The translations under genes were made by a program, and so were the position numbers. A DNA stretch of 64,000 bases from Arthrobacter sp. GMC3. GTDB taxonomy: Bacteria > Actinomycetota > Actinomycetes > Actinomycetales > Micrococcaceae. How positions within the stretch are numbered: position 1 is the stretch's first letter; each line of letters opens with the position of its first letter. The DNA is taken from NCBI RefSeq assembly GCF_002929305.1, contig NZ_PJIO01000003.1:431083-495082 (forward strand), read 5' to 3'. The notes under the pieces are model-generated. The model saw nothing but the letters and a program-made list of their open reading frames with translations, made no database searches and was not told the DNA's origin. Below, one piece after another: positions 27,622 through 36,172 of this stretch.

Positions 27622-28788
27622 CTAGCTCCTTCGCGTCAGCACGTAGTCGCAGATTTGTGTCAGCTCCAGGAACAAGGACTCGGGCAGGTCCAGCTCCGCA
27701 GCCTTGTTCATGGCGTCCGCCACCAAATTCCGGGCCAACGTCAGGGCATGTTCCCGTGCACCCAGCTGGCGCAACACAGCGCGGATAGCCTCTGCGTCCC
27801 CGGTGCCGCCGCGGAAGTCCGCCAGGGCGGCCACAAACTCTTCCGAGCCGTCCGCAAAGGACGTCAGGATGGTGCGCTTGCCCTCACGCAGGTCCGAGTC
27901 GACGGACTTGCCCGTGTCGGCCTGCTGGCCAAAGGTACCCAAGACGTCATCGACTACCTGGTAGGCCACACCAATGTCACGGCCCACGGCGGCGAGCGCA
28001 TCGGCCGTAGCGGCGGATTGACCTGCCAACAGGGCGCCTGCCCGCAGCGGCATCTCGAAGGAGTACACGGCGGTTTTCAGCCTCTCCATGTTCAGCACCT
28101 CGAGCAGATCGGGGTCGCTGTTGCCCAGCGCGAACAGCAGATCGTCCAGCTCACCAGCGGCGGCAGCGAAGATTGCCTCATGGATGGTTGAGAGAATTGC
28201 CGCGCTTTGCCCATGGCCTGTGGCCGCGGAGGCTGCCAATCGGAGTGAGCCAGTCAGGAGTAGATCGCCGGCAATAATGGCTGCGGAGTATCCTGCGTGG
28301 TCGGCGTCGGCTCTGCCGTGTCCGCCAAGTGCTGCCAAATCCCGGTAGCTGGCGCCCAGGGTTTGTTCTCCGCGGCGCACAAAGTCCCTGTCGATGACGT
28401 CGTCGTGCACTAGCAGTGCGGCATGGAGCATTTCGAATGCGGCCGCTAGTTCACTGCAGGCCCGCCAGCCCGCTCCGCCGAAGGCCTCATACGTCAGGTA
28501 GACCAGTTTGGGGCGCATCCACTTTCCCCCGCTGCTGGTGGCACCAATCCGGTCCCACAACTCGCCGAAGGCTGGCGAGTAGTCCATGGCACGCATCCGC
28601 TGCGCGGCAAAGTACTGATCTAGGACGTCCTTGACGCTGATCTGAAAGGCTGCCCAGTCCAAGGGCGTCTCGGGGTCGGGGGTATCCGCCTCGGCGAAAC
28701 GTCTGCGGTCGGCCACGAGAGTTTCACCTTGTTGAGCGGAATCTCTGGCCAGGGGCTGGGCGAGCTGGGTTTCCTTTTCGGCTGGCAT
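27622..28788 (-). CDS. crtE: Geranylgeranyl diphosphate synthase
   Basis: 388 residues, trans-isoprenyl diphosphate synthase. The first Asp-rich motif is LLVHDDVIDRDFVRRGE (about residue 125) and the second is YQVVDDVLGTFG (about 265), both carrying Mg2+-diphosphate. The polar N-terminal 45 residues are extra to the fold. It supplies GGPP for carotenoids and possibly other C20 lipids (IdsA-like). It follows the MarR gene after 44 bases, and crtB follows after two. Confidence 0.93.
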   Translation of the reverse strand: MPAEKETQLAQPLARDSAQQGETLVADRRRFAEADTPDPETPLDWAAFQISVKDVLDQYFAAQRMRAMDYSPAFGELWDRIGATSSGGKWMRPKLVYLTYEAFGGAGWRACSELAAAFEMLHAALLVHDDVIDRDFVRRGEQTLGASYRDLAALGGHGRADADHAGYSAAIIAGDLLLTGSLRLAASAATGHGQSAAILSTIHEAIFAAAAGELDDLLFALGNSDPDLLEVLNMERLKTAVYSFEMPLRAGALLAGQSAATADALAAVGRDIGVAYQVVDDVLGTFGQQADTGKSVDSDLREGKRTILTSFADGSEEFVAALADFRGGTGDAEAIRAVLRQLGAREHALTLARNLVADAMNKAAELDLPESLFLELTQICDYVLTRRS

Positions 28789-28832
28789 GATCTTTACACC
28801 TTTCGGCTATCAATGTGCACGGTTGGGGGAAT

Positions 28833-29312
28833 CTAAGCGGGGCCGTTTTCCAATGCGGCGACGCGGTTGCTCATGGAGGCCACCACGCTGCTCAGAAAAT
28901 CGACAATGACAGCCTGCTCGCCGTCGTCGTAGCGCCGTACCTTGTTGTCAACGTCCATGATCATCGGCATGAGTTTTTCCATGGCAGCGCGTACGGATTC
29001 TTCGCTGGGGCTGATGAGCCAGCGACGCCTGTCAGTGGGGTGGGGGGTCCTGGTGATGTGACCCTTCTGCGCGAGCCTGTCGATAACCGTGGTGGTGGCT
29101 GCCGCCGTCAAATGCAGGTACTTTGCCAGTTCACCCGGTGACATGGAACGCTGCTTCATGAGGTGTTGCATCGCCTGAAAATCTGTTTCATTGAGGTCCA
29201 TTTCCCGGCGCATGATGAACTCCATGACCTCGTTGAGCACAAGAATTTGCCGAACCAGCACAGACGCCTGATGCATCTGCACTGAAGGGCGCCCACTGTG
29301 GGAGTCCTTCAT
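28833..29312 (-). CDS. crtR: MarR-family regulator of the carotenoid operon (CrtR-like)
   Basis: 159 residues with a MarR fold: DFQAMQHLMKQRSMSPGELAKYL, recognition region LTAAATTTVIDRLAQKGHITRTPHPTDRRRW, then the wing and C-terminal helices. In C. glutamicum a MarR protein, CrtR, next to crtE represses the crt genes and responds to GGPP. Here the gene is first in the operon rather than divergent from crtE. A strong GGAGG lies six bases before the ATG, and a 19-bp palindrome lies 20 bases upstream of the start. Confidence 0.82.
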   Translation of the reverse strand: MKDSHSGRPSVQMHQASVLVRQILVLNEVMEFIMRREMDLNETDFQAMQHLMKQRSMSPGELAKYLHLTAAATTTVIDRLAQKGHITRTPHPTDRRRWLISPSEESVRAAMEKLMPMIMDVDNKVRRYDDGEQAVIVDFLSSVVASMSNRVAALENGPA

Positions 29313-29328
29313 GAAACACCTCCAACCA

Positions 29329-29357
29329 TTGATAATCAGAAAATCTAATTACATAAT
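29329..29357 (+). promoter_or_regulatory. Promoter with operator-like palindrome in the spacer, between crtR and the DUF2867 gene
   Basis: -35 TTGATA (29329-29334) and -10 CATAAT (29352-29357) are 17 bases apart, each one mismatch from consensus, pointing to the gene at 29409. TAATCAGA-AAA-TCTAATTA (29333-29351) is a near-perfect inverted repeat filling the spacer. A bound MarR dimer would block this promoter and probably the divergent crtR one. Confidence 0.65.
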
Positions 29358-29408
29358 GATGGAAGGAATCGGATTTGTACAGCATTTGCCTAGCAAGGGG
29401 TTTGCACC

Positions 29409-30893
29409 ATGGCCGTGATAGCCGTTGCCGGAGCCACCGGATACATTGGTGGTCGACTTGTTCCTCTGCTGTTGGAAGCGAACCATGAGGTGCGGGTTTT
29501 GACCCGCAATCGCCAAAAGCTCCGCGACGTGCCATGGCGTGATCAGGTGGAGATCACTGTGGGATCCATCGAGGATCCCCAGACGGCTCAGGAACTCTGT
29601 CACAGCGCAGACATTGTGTACTACCTTGTGCACTCCATGTCCGGAGACCGCCGCACTGGCGCCAATTTTGAGCGCGTGGAGAGGCTCTGCGCGCGTAATC
29701 TCAGCAAGGCTGCCCGTGAGGCCGGCGTCAAACGGCTCATCTACCTCTCCGGCCTGCACCCGCAAGGGCAGCTCAGCCGTCATCTGGCCTCCCGCACGGA
29801 AGTAGGCGAGATTCTCTTGTCCTCGGGAACCCCCACAGCCGTTCTCCAAGCGGGCCTTGTCATTGGCTCGGGCTCCGCCAGCTTCGAGATGGTCAGGCAC
29901 TTGACTGACGTCCTACCGGTCATGCCTGCCCCCAAATGGGTCTTGAACAAGATCCAACCCATTGCGGTCAGGGACGCACTGCATTATCTGGTGGGCGCCT
30001 GCCAACTCCCGGCGGGGCTCAACCGAACCTTGGACATCGGCGGACCGGAGGTGCTCAGTTACGCGCAGATGATGCGCACTTACGCCGAAGCGGCAAACTT
30101 TCGCCAGCCGGTGGTCCTTCCCTTGCCGGTGCTGACACCGTGGCTTGCCGCCCAATGGGTCAATCTGGTCACCCCTGTCCCCCGCAGCCTGGCTATACCC
30201 CTGGTGGAGTCCCTGCAACACGACTGCGTGGCCAGCGAAAATGACATTGCCGCATATATCCCCGAGCCCGACGGCGGCCTGACCCCTTACAAGCGGGCCG
30301 TGCAACTAGCGCTTCACAAGATCGAGGCGGACACTGTGGAAACCACGTGGGCAACAGCCCACGCCGTGAGCGCGCCGGCGGAGCCTCTGCCCAGCGATCC
30401 CGAGTGGGCGGGACTGACGGTATTCACCGATGAACGCAGCAAAACCACTGCCGCACCGGCCAGCGAAGTGTGGAAGGTCATGGAAGGGATAGGCGGGGCG
30501 AACGGCTACTACTCTTTACCGTTCGCCTGGACTGTCCGCGGCTGGATGGACAAGCTGGCCGGGGGCGTCGGCCTGAGTAGGGGGCGGCGCAGCAATAACA
30601 GCCTCCAGCTCAACGACGCTGTGGATTGGTGGCGGGTGGAAACCTTGGAACGCGGGACGCTCTTGCGTTTACGGGCCGAAATGATCGTCCCGGGCCGCGC
30701 CTGGCTCGAATTTGAGGTCGCGCCGCTCCACCCTGACAGGCCGGAGGAAGGAAGTGTTTTCCGCCAGCGGGCAATATTCTTTCCTCGCGGCCTGTCCGGA
30801 CGTCTGTACTGGCTGGCGGTACTCCCCTTCCACGGCATCATCTTCAAGAACATGGCCAACAGGATCACTGCCGCCGCAAGCCAGCGGCCCTGA
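29409..30893 (+). CDS. NAD(P)-binding SDR-type protein with DUF2867-like C-terminus
   Basis: 494 residues in two parts. Residues 1-290 form an atypical SDR/NmrA-like Rossmann domain with AVAGATGYIGGRLVPLLLEANHEVRVLTRN at the very N-terminus and RLIYLSGLHPQG near residue 110. Residues 330-494 resemble DUF2867 (WTVRGWMDKLAGGVGLSRGRR; RLRAEMIVPGRAWLEFEV), a SRPBCC-like module often fused to such a domain. AAGGGG lies eight bases upstream of the ATG. Divergent from crtR with a shared operator-like site, so it may be co-regulated with pigment genes. Substrate unknown; not a recognised carotenoid enzyme. Confidence 0.8.
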   Translation: MAVIAVAGATGYIGGRLVPLLLEANHEVRVLTRNRQKLRDVPWRDQVEITVGSIEDPQTAQELCHSADIVYYLVHSMSGDRRTGANFERVERLCARNLSKAAREAGVKRLIYLSGLHPQGQLSRHLASRTEVGEILLSSGTPTAVLQAGLVIGSGSASFEMVRHLTDVLPVMPAPKWVLNKIQPIAVRDALHYLVGACQLPAGLNRTLDIGGPEVLSYAQMMRTYAEAANFRQPVVLPLPVLTPWLAAQWVNLVTPVPRSLAIPLVESLQHDCVASENDIAAYIPEPDGGLTPYKRAVQLALHKIEADTVETTWATAHAVSAPAEPLPSDPEWAGLTVFTDERSKTTAAPASEVWKVMEGIGGANGYYSLPFAWTVRGWMDKLAGGVGLSRGRRSNNSLQLNDAVDWWRVETLERGTLLRLRAEMIVPGRAWLEFEVAPLHPDRPEEGSVFRQRAIFFPRGLSGRLYWLAVLPFHGIIFKNMANRITAAASQRP

Positions 30894-30984
30894 AGGCTAG
30901 CTGACCACGGAAAAGTCCCTGCAAATCTCCACCCTGGGCAGGATGCCCACTACCGGCAGGCCACCTAGAGTGGAGTGAGTGATC

Positions 30985-32241
30985 ATGCATTCCATCTACG
31001 ACTGGTTCCGACGGCACCGATTTGCCGTTGACTTCGTCCTCATGGCCGTGCTCTGGCTGACAGTGATGCCCTTTAGCCTGATGAATTCGGGCCCCACCGA
31101 GGACGCCGGGCTGCACACCGCTGGCGGCATTATCTTCAGCACCGCACTGGTGTTTCCGTTGGCATGGCGGCGCACAAGGACAGTTCTGGCCGGATTCCTC
31201 ATTGCCGGCGTGGCCATTTTGCAATGGGCGCTGGCGGTACAACCCATGCCTGCCGACGTCGCCGTCCCACTGATTGTGTACGCGTTAGCTGCCTTCGGGC
31301 CGCGCTGGGCCAGTTTGGGTGGCCTCGCGCTGGCCCTGATCGGCTCCATCATGCTGGTCACCCGATTCTTCTACAACCTGACATCCACGTCACTGGCCGA
31401 TCTGCCGTACGGCGCCGTCCTGATTCTGGTGGTGTGGGTTTTCATCCTCTTCAGCTGGACTGCCGGAGACCTGACACGCACCAAGCGCCTACGAGAACAA
31501 GCCCTGGAGGACCGCGCCCACCGGCTGGAGATCGAAGCCCAGCACGAGCGTGAGCTGGCCGCCAACGACGAACGCGCCCACATTGCCCGCGAAATGCATG
31601 ACATCGTGGCCCACTCCCTGTCCGTCATCATCACCCAGGCCGACGGCGCCCGCTACGCAGCAGTGGCCGACCCCGGGATCGCCCCTGCCACCTTGGCGAC
31701 CATCGCCGAGACCGGCAGGTCCTCCCTGCAGGAAATGCGGCGCCTGCTGGGTGTGCTCCGCGGCGATGCCGACGCCTCCATGCGTCCCTTGCCCGGGCTG
31801 GTGGACCTGGATGAGCTGCTGCTGGGAATCCGTGCCGCAGGACTTCCCATCAGCTATGACGTCACGGGCGAGGCACGCCGGATGCTGCCCGCCGGGGCCG
31901 AACTGACGGCGTACCGCGTAGTCCAGGAGGGGCTGACCAATGTCATGAAACACGCCGGCCCGAACGTCATGGCGGCCGTGGCATTGAACTGGACTGCACG
32001 TGGCCTGGAAGTTTCCGTGACTGACGATGGCAGGGGCGCGTCGGCGTCGTTCGCTGACACTGGCCCCATCCCCGCCTACGACGTCAAAACCCCCGCCGCT
32101 CCCGACCTCGCCGATGCTGGCGGAAACGGCCTGCGCGGCATGGCCGAACGTGTCAAGCTTTACGACGGAACACTCGCTGCCGGTCCCATTCCCGGCGGAG
32201 GTTTCGGCATCACCGCATTCATCCCCTACACGGAGACCTAA
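30985..32241 (+). CDS. Two-component sensor histidine kinase (NarL/HisKA_3 type)
   Basis: 418 residues. An N-terminal module of about five membrane helices spans roughly residues 12-165. It is followed by a coiled-coil linker, the HisKA_3 dimerisation domain with the phospho-acceptor His in REMHDIVAHSLS (about residue 205), and an HATPase_c domain with TAYRVVQEGLTNVMKHA, DDGRG and NGLRGMAERV. A GTG two codons earlier is possible, but the ATG is better spaced from GGAG. The response regulator starts at the base after the stop (TAAATG). No extracellular sensor domain, so the signal may be at or in the membrane. Confidence 0.92.
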   Translation: MHSIYDWFRRHRFAVDFVLMAVLWLTVMPFSLMNSGPTEDAGLHTAGGIIFSTALVFPLAWRRTRTVLAGFLIAGVAILQWALAVQPMPADVAVPLIVYALAAFGPRWASLGGLALALIGSIMLVTRFFYNLTSTSLADLPYGAVLILVVWVFILFSWTAGDLTRTKRLREQALEDRAHRLEIEAQHERELAANDERAHIAREMHDIVAHSLSVIITQADGARYAAVADPGIAPATLATIAETGRSSLQEMRRLLGVLRGDADASMRPLPGLVDLDELLLGIRAAGLPISYDVTGEARRMLPAGAELTAYRVVQEGLTNVMKHAGPNVMAAVALNWTARGLEVSVTDDGRGASASFADTGPIPAYDVKTPAAPDLADAGGNGLRGMAERVKLYDGTLAAGPIPGGGFGITAFIPYTET

Positions 32242-32946
32242 ATGACAACCACCCCCATCCGCGTCGCCCTGGTCGATGACCAGAGATTAGTGCGCTCAGG
32301 ATTTGGCATGCTCATCAATTCCCAACCCGATCTCACCGTGGTCCTCGAGGCCGGGAACGGGATCGAGGCACTGGGCGCTTTGAACGCCACTGCCGCCGAC
32401 GTGGTCCTCATGGACGTCCGCATGCCCGGGATGGACGGGATCGAGACCACCCGCCGACTCATGGAACGGACCAAGGCCGCACCCGCCGGTTCCTGGTTGT
32501 CCGAACTCAAGATCGTGGTGCTGACTACCTTTGACCTGGATGAATATGCCCTGGCGGCTATCCAGGCCGGTGCCAGCGGATTCCTGCTCAAGGATGCTCC
32601 CCCGGAGGAACTTCTGGGCGCCATCCGCACCGTGTTCGCCGGCGACGCCGTGATCGCACCCTCCACCACGCGACGCCTACTGGATCATGTGGCCCCGATG
32701 CTTTCCGCGCCAAGCCCGGCCAATGACGCCCATTCCGCGGCGGTGGCCAGCCTGACAGGCCGTGAGCACGAGGTGTTTGTCCTCATTGCCAACGGCTTCT
32801 CCAACCCGGAAATCGCGGCCCAACTGTTTGTGTCCGAGGCGACGGTCAAGACCCATGTGGGCCATATTCTGGCCAAACTGGCGGCCCGGGACAGGGTTCA
32901 GGTGGTTGTTATCGCCTACGAGACCGGCATCGTTTCCCCGGGCTAG
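32242..32946 (+). CDS. LuxR/NarL-family response regulator
   Basis: 234 residues: receiver domain with phospho-acceptor Asp58 in VVLMDVRMPGMDG, conserved Thr and Lys in VVLTTFDLDEYA and GFLLKDAP, and a C-terminal LuxR helix-turn-helix (LTGREHEVFVLIANGFSNPEIAAQL and VSEATVKTHVGHILAKL). A gap-free junction with the kinase gene makes them a cognate pair. An extra stretch of about 12 residues sits in the receiver before its fourth strand. Targets are unknown; the DUF2867 gene upstream is the nearest gene on the same strand. Confidence 0.93.
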   Translation: MTTTPIRVALVDDQRLVRSGFGMLINSQPDLTVVLEAGNGIEALGALNATAADVVLMDVRMPGMDGIETTRRLMERTKAAPAGSWLSELKIVVLTTFDLDEYALAAIQAGASGFLLKDAPPEELLGAIRTVFAGDAVIAPSTTRRLLDHVAPMLSAPSPANDAHSAAVASLTGREHEVFVLIANGFSNPEIAAQLFVSEATVKTHVGHILAKLAARDRVQVVVIAYETGIVSPG

Positions 32947-32961
32947 GCGATCTGCCCACAA

Positions 32962-33011
32962 ACGACGGCGGTTGGTGACCCTTGTTTGTTAGGGTCACCA
33001 ACCGCCGTCGT
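32962..33011. terminator. Bidirectional terminator between response regulator and sugar permease
   Basis: 21-base arms pair perfectly around an 8-base loop (TGTTTGTT), 15 bases after the response-regulator stop and 11 bases beyond the convergent permease stop. It can serve both convergent transcripts. Confidence 0.75.
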
Positions 33012-33022
33012 ACTGAAGTAAA

Positions 33023-33859
33023 TTAGCCCTTCACGGCGCCGGCGGTCAGGCCTTGCACAATGAACTTGCTGGCAAAGGCAAAGATGACCAGCGTTGGCAC
33101 TACCGTCAACACGGCTGCCGCCGACATGGAACCCCAGTCAATGTTGAAGCTGGAGATGAAGCCTGCCAAGGCCGTGGGAATGGTCTTGTTCTCGTCGCTG
33201 TTCATCAACGTCACCGACAGGAACAGTTCATTCCAGCAATTGACGAAGTTGAAGATGAAGCTGGCGGCAATTCCCGGCATCATGACAGGAACCAGGACCC
33301 GGAAGAGTGCTGAGAGCCGGGAACAGCCGTCAATCATGGCGGCCTCTTCCAAGGCGTCCGGGACGTTTTCAAAGAAACCGCGCAACATGATGGTGCAGAA
33401 CGGGATACAGATGGCGATGTAGACCAGGATCAGCCCGGTTTTGGAATCAACCAGGTTGAAGTTGGTCATCATCATGTACAGCGGGCCCAAGGCGATGAAG
33501 CCGGGGATCATCTGGGTGAGCAGGAACGCGGCCATGACCCAGCCGCGGCCCGAAAACTGGAACCGTGCCAACACATAGGCGGACAGCAGTGAAATCAGTG
33601 TTGCGACCGTGGCGGCGACGGTGGCCACCAGCAAACTGTTGAGCATGTAGACGCCAAAGTCGGACTTGGTGAACAGGCCAATGTAGTTCTCAAAGGAGAG
33701 TTCCTTGGGCCAGTAGTCCAGTGGCAGCGAGTAGATGGTGCCGGGTGCTTTCAGGGAGGTGACCACGATCCAGTAAAGCGGGAAGATCGTCACTATCAGG
33801 CAGATGCCCAAGAAGATGATTTTGCTGGTGCGTCCAAAGACGGTTTCTTTGTTAATCAT
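33023..33859 (-). CDS. Carbohydrate ABC transporter permease (MalG/UgpE-like)
   Basis: 278 residues, six membrane helices, with the EAA coupling loop EEAAMIDGCSRLSALFRVLVPVMMPG that contacts the ATPase, and the MalG-type C-terminal KFIVQGLTAGAVKG. It forms the inner-membrane channel with the permease upstream, whose stop overlaps its start by four bases. No ATPase gene lies in this cluster, so a shared MsmK-type ATPase from elsewhere is likely. Confidence 0.93.
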   Translation of the reverse strand: MINKETVFGRTSKIIFLGICLIVTIFPLYWIVVTSLKAPGTIYSLPLDYWPKELSFENYIGLFTKSDFGVYMLNSLLVATVAATVATLISLLSAYVLARFQFSGRGWVMAAFLLTQMIPGFIALGPLYMMMTNFNLVDSKTGLILVYIAICIPFCTIMLRGFFENVPDALEEAAMIDGCSRLSALFRVLVPVMMPGIAASFIFNFVNCWNELFLSVTLMNSDENKTIPTALAGFISSFNIDWGSMSAAAVLTVVPTLVIFAFASKFIVQGLTAGAVKG

Positions 33860-34827
33860 CTTTTTTCCTTTCGGGGGCGCACAGCCATCAGGTAGAACGC
33901 GGCGAACAGCATCAAGGTGAAGACAACGATCAGCCCAAGCGCCGAGGCCTGCCCGTAATCACCCTCCTGCGTAATTTTGATCATGTAGGTGGTGATGATG
34001 TGGGTCTGGTCGGCCGGGCCGCCGCCCGTCATGGCCCAGATGATGTCCGGAAAATTGAAGATCCAAATGATGCGAAGCAGGATTGTCAGTCCCAAGGTCA
34101 CCGCGATGCTGGGCAGGGTGATGTTGAAGAAGGTCCTGACCTTGCCGGCGCCGTCGATCGCGGCCGCCTCGTACATCTCATCCGAGACCGATTGCAGGGC
34201 GGCCAGGATCATGATGGCGAAGAACGTCACCCCGTACCAAATGTTGGCGATGATAATGGCTGTCATGGCAAAGCCGGGCTCGGCCAGCCATGGAATGGGG
34301 CTGTGAATGATCCCTGCCTTCATCAGGAGGTCATTGACCACACCGAATTCAGCGTTGAACATCCACCGGAAGAGCATGCCGATCAGGAAGCCTGAGACGG
34401 CCCAGGGGAAGAAGATGAACGCCTGGTAGGCTCCGCGGAACTTGAAGTGGCGTTTGAGGAACAAGGCCAGGGCAAAGCCGATAACAACCTGCGGCACCAG
34501 GGAACCAACAACCCACACGATCGTGTTGCGGACGATCGTGCCAAATTCCGGCGTTTCAAACAGTTTGACGAAGTTGCCCCAACCCACCCAGGACGTGTCC
34601 GAGAGATCGTTGAGGTTCCAGTTGCGGAAGGCCATCTGGCTGCCGGAGATCATCGGGTAGTAGGTGAAGATTCCCACGAAGATGGCCGCCGGTGCCATGA
34701 AGGCCAGCAGTGTCAGGGCGGTCCGCGAATTGAACCGCTTCTTCTGACGAAGTGTTGTGTTCGGCTCCTGTGGTGCGCCGGCCGTCTTTGACCCGCGCAC
34801 CACCGTCTGCTCAGATGTGAGTGCCAC
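33856..34827 (-). CDS. Carbohydrate ABC transporter permease (MalF/UgpA-like)
   Basis: 323 residues: a cytosolic N-terminus of about 40 residues, six membrane helices, and the EAA loop YEAAAIDGAGKVRTFFNITLPSI. It is typical of the CUT1 family, which imports oligosaccharides, glycerol-phosphate or polyols. It starts six bases after the binding-protein stop and overlaps the next permease by four bases, so the three are one translational series. Confidence 0.93.
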   Translation of the reverse strand: MALTSEQTVVRGSKTAGAPQEPNTTLRQKKRFNSRTALTLLAFMAPAAIFVGIFTYYPMISGSQMAFRNWNLNDLSDTSWVGWGNFVKLFETPEFGTIVRNTIVWVVGSLVPQVVIGFALALFLKRHFKFRGAYQAFIFFPWAVSGFLIGMLFRWMFNAEFGVVNDLLMKAGIIHSPIPWLAEPGFAMTAIIIANIWYGVTFFAIMILAALQSVSDEMYEAAAIDGAGKVRTFFNITLPSIAVTLGLTILLRIIWIFNFPDIIWAMTGGGPADQTHIITTYMIKITQEGDYGQASALGLIVVFTLMLFAAFYLMAVRPRKEKR

Positions 34828-34833
34828 TTGTTA

Positions 34834-36135
34834 CTAGCTCGCCATCTTTTCGGTCCAGTAGCTGTCCCAGCTGGTCAGGAGTTCCTTGGTGGTCATCTTG
34901 CCGGTGAGCACCCGCTGCAGTTCGCCGTCGGACTTCTTGATCCACTCGGTCCACCAGGCAACGCCGCGAGGCTGGGTGGCAGAAATGTAGGTGTCCGGGT
35001 TTTCGGTCATGGTCACATAGGCAGCCCACGGGCCGGTGCTGTAGAACGGATCGGTGGCTGCCGATTTGAGAATCGGAACCAGGGAGTTGTCCTTGCTGAA
35101 GGTGGTGGCGGGCTCACCCTGAGACAGGTACTTGATGAGCTTGATGGCTTCGGGCTTGGCCTTGCTGGATTCGGCAATACCCCAACCGGCGGAGGCAACT
35201 GGCTGGATGGCCTTGCCCGTGGGGCCTACCAGCAGCGGTGCAACACTCCACTGGTCAGCTTTCAGCGACTTGGATTCCTTGATGGTGGCAATGACCTCGG
35301 GGTCCTGGAGCAGGAACGCGGTGGATCCGTTGCTGAAACCCTGAACCATTTCCGGGTAACCCCAGGCCACGGATGAGGGCGGGGATCCCTTCTTGAAGAT
35401 CTCCAAGTAGTCATCCATAGCCTGCTGCGCCTCAGGGGCGGAGAAGATGGTCTTGCCGTTCGTCAGCTTGAACGCGTTCTCCTTGTCGATCTGATCGGCG
35501 GTGTAAGCCTCGATCACGGCGACGGCGTTGGAGTTGGCGTTGGGGCCGCCGCGGAACGCGTAGCCAAACTTGTTCTCGTCGGGCTGGTTAAGCTTTTCCG
35601 ACTGCTTCAACAGGTCCTGCCAGCTGGCTGGCGGGCCGGAGAACCCGGCCTCCTTGACCAGGTCGGTGCGGTAGAACAGGGACAACCCGTAAAAACCGTA
35701 GGGGATGTAGTAGGTCTTGCCGTCCTGCTTGGAGTAGTTGACGGCATTCGTCGTCAAGTTATCCCAGCCATCCCAACCCTTCAGGTCGGCGCTCATGTCG
35801 TACAGCCACTTGTTGGCACCGAAGGAACCGACAGTGATATCGCGGGCCTCAACGACGTCGATCCCCTTGCCCGACTGGAGCATCTGCTGGATCTTCTGAT
35901 CGGCCGAGTCCGTTGGGGGTGAAATCAAGTCAACCTTGATGTTCGGATTTTCCTTTTCAAACCCGGCCAGCAACGTCTTGATGGTGTCCGTGCGTGTGGG
36001 GTTGGTCAGGCTCTCGACCATTTTGAGGGTGACGGTGCCATTGCTGGAGTCCTTGGCACCGCCTCCGCCACAAGCGGACAGCGCCAGAACGGCGGTGACA
36101 CCCAACGCGGCTATGGTGGTGAATCTTGATTTCAT
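34834..36135 (-). CDS. Extracellular solute-binding lipoprotein (CUT1 sugar type)
   Basis: 433 residues from the ATG at 36135, with AAAGG upstream. The signal peptide has lipobox LSAC (Cys22), so it is anchored outside the membrane. The rest has the SBP_bac_1 two-lobe pattern (NPNIKVDLISPP; VVEARDITVGSFGANKWL; GFYGLSLFYRTDLVKEAGF). The frame is open much further upstream, but only this Met gives a signal peptide. It delivers substrate to the two permeases downstream. The preceding class V enzyme gene ends 38 bases before it, so the substrate may be linked to that enzyme. Confidence 0.93.
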   Translation of the reverse strand: MKSRFTTIAALGVTAVLALSACGGGGAKDSSNGTVTLKMVESLTNPTRTDTIKTLLAGFEKENPNIKVDLISPPTDSADQKIQQMLQSGKGIDVVEARDITVGSFGANKWLYDMSADLKGWDGWDNLTTNAVNYSKQDGKTYYIPYGFYGLSLFYRTDLVKEAGFSGPPASWQDLLKQSEKLNQPDENKFGYAFRGGPNANSNAVAVIEAYTADQIDKENAFKLTNGKTIFSAPEAQQAMDDYLEIFKKGSPPSSVAWGYPEMVQGFSNGSTAFLLQDPEVIATIKESKSLKADQWSVAPLLVGPTGKAIQPVASAGWGIAESSKAKPEAIKLIKYLSQGEPATTFSKDNSLVPILKSAATDPFYSTGPWAAYVTMTENPDTYISATQPRGVAWWTEWIKKSDGELQRVLTGKMTTKELLTSWDSYWTEKMAS

Positions 36136-36172
36136 GGTGACCTTTCGAGGTGGGGCGGAGTGTAGCGGTGCG

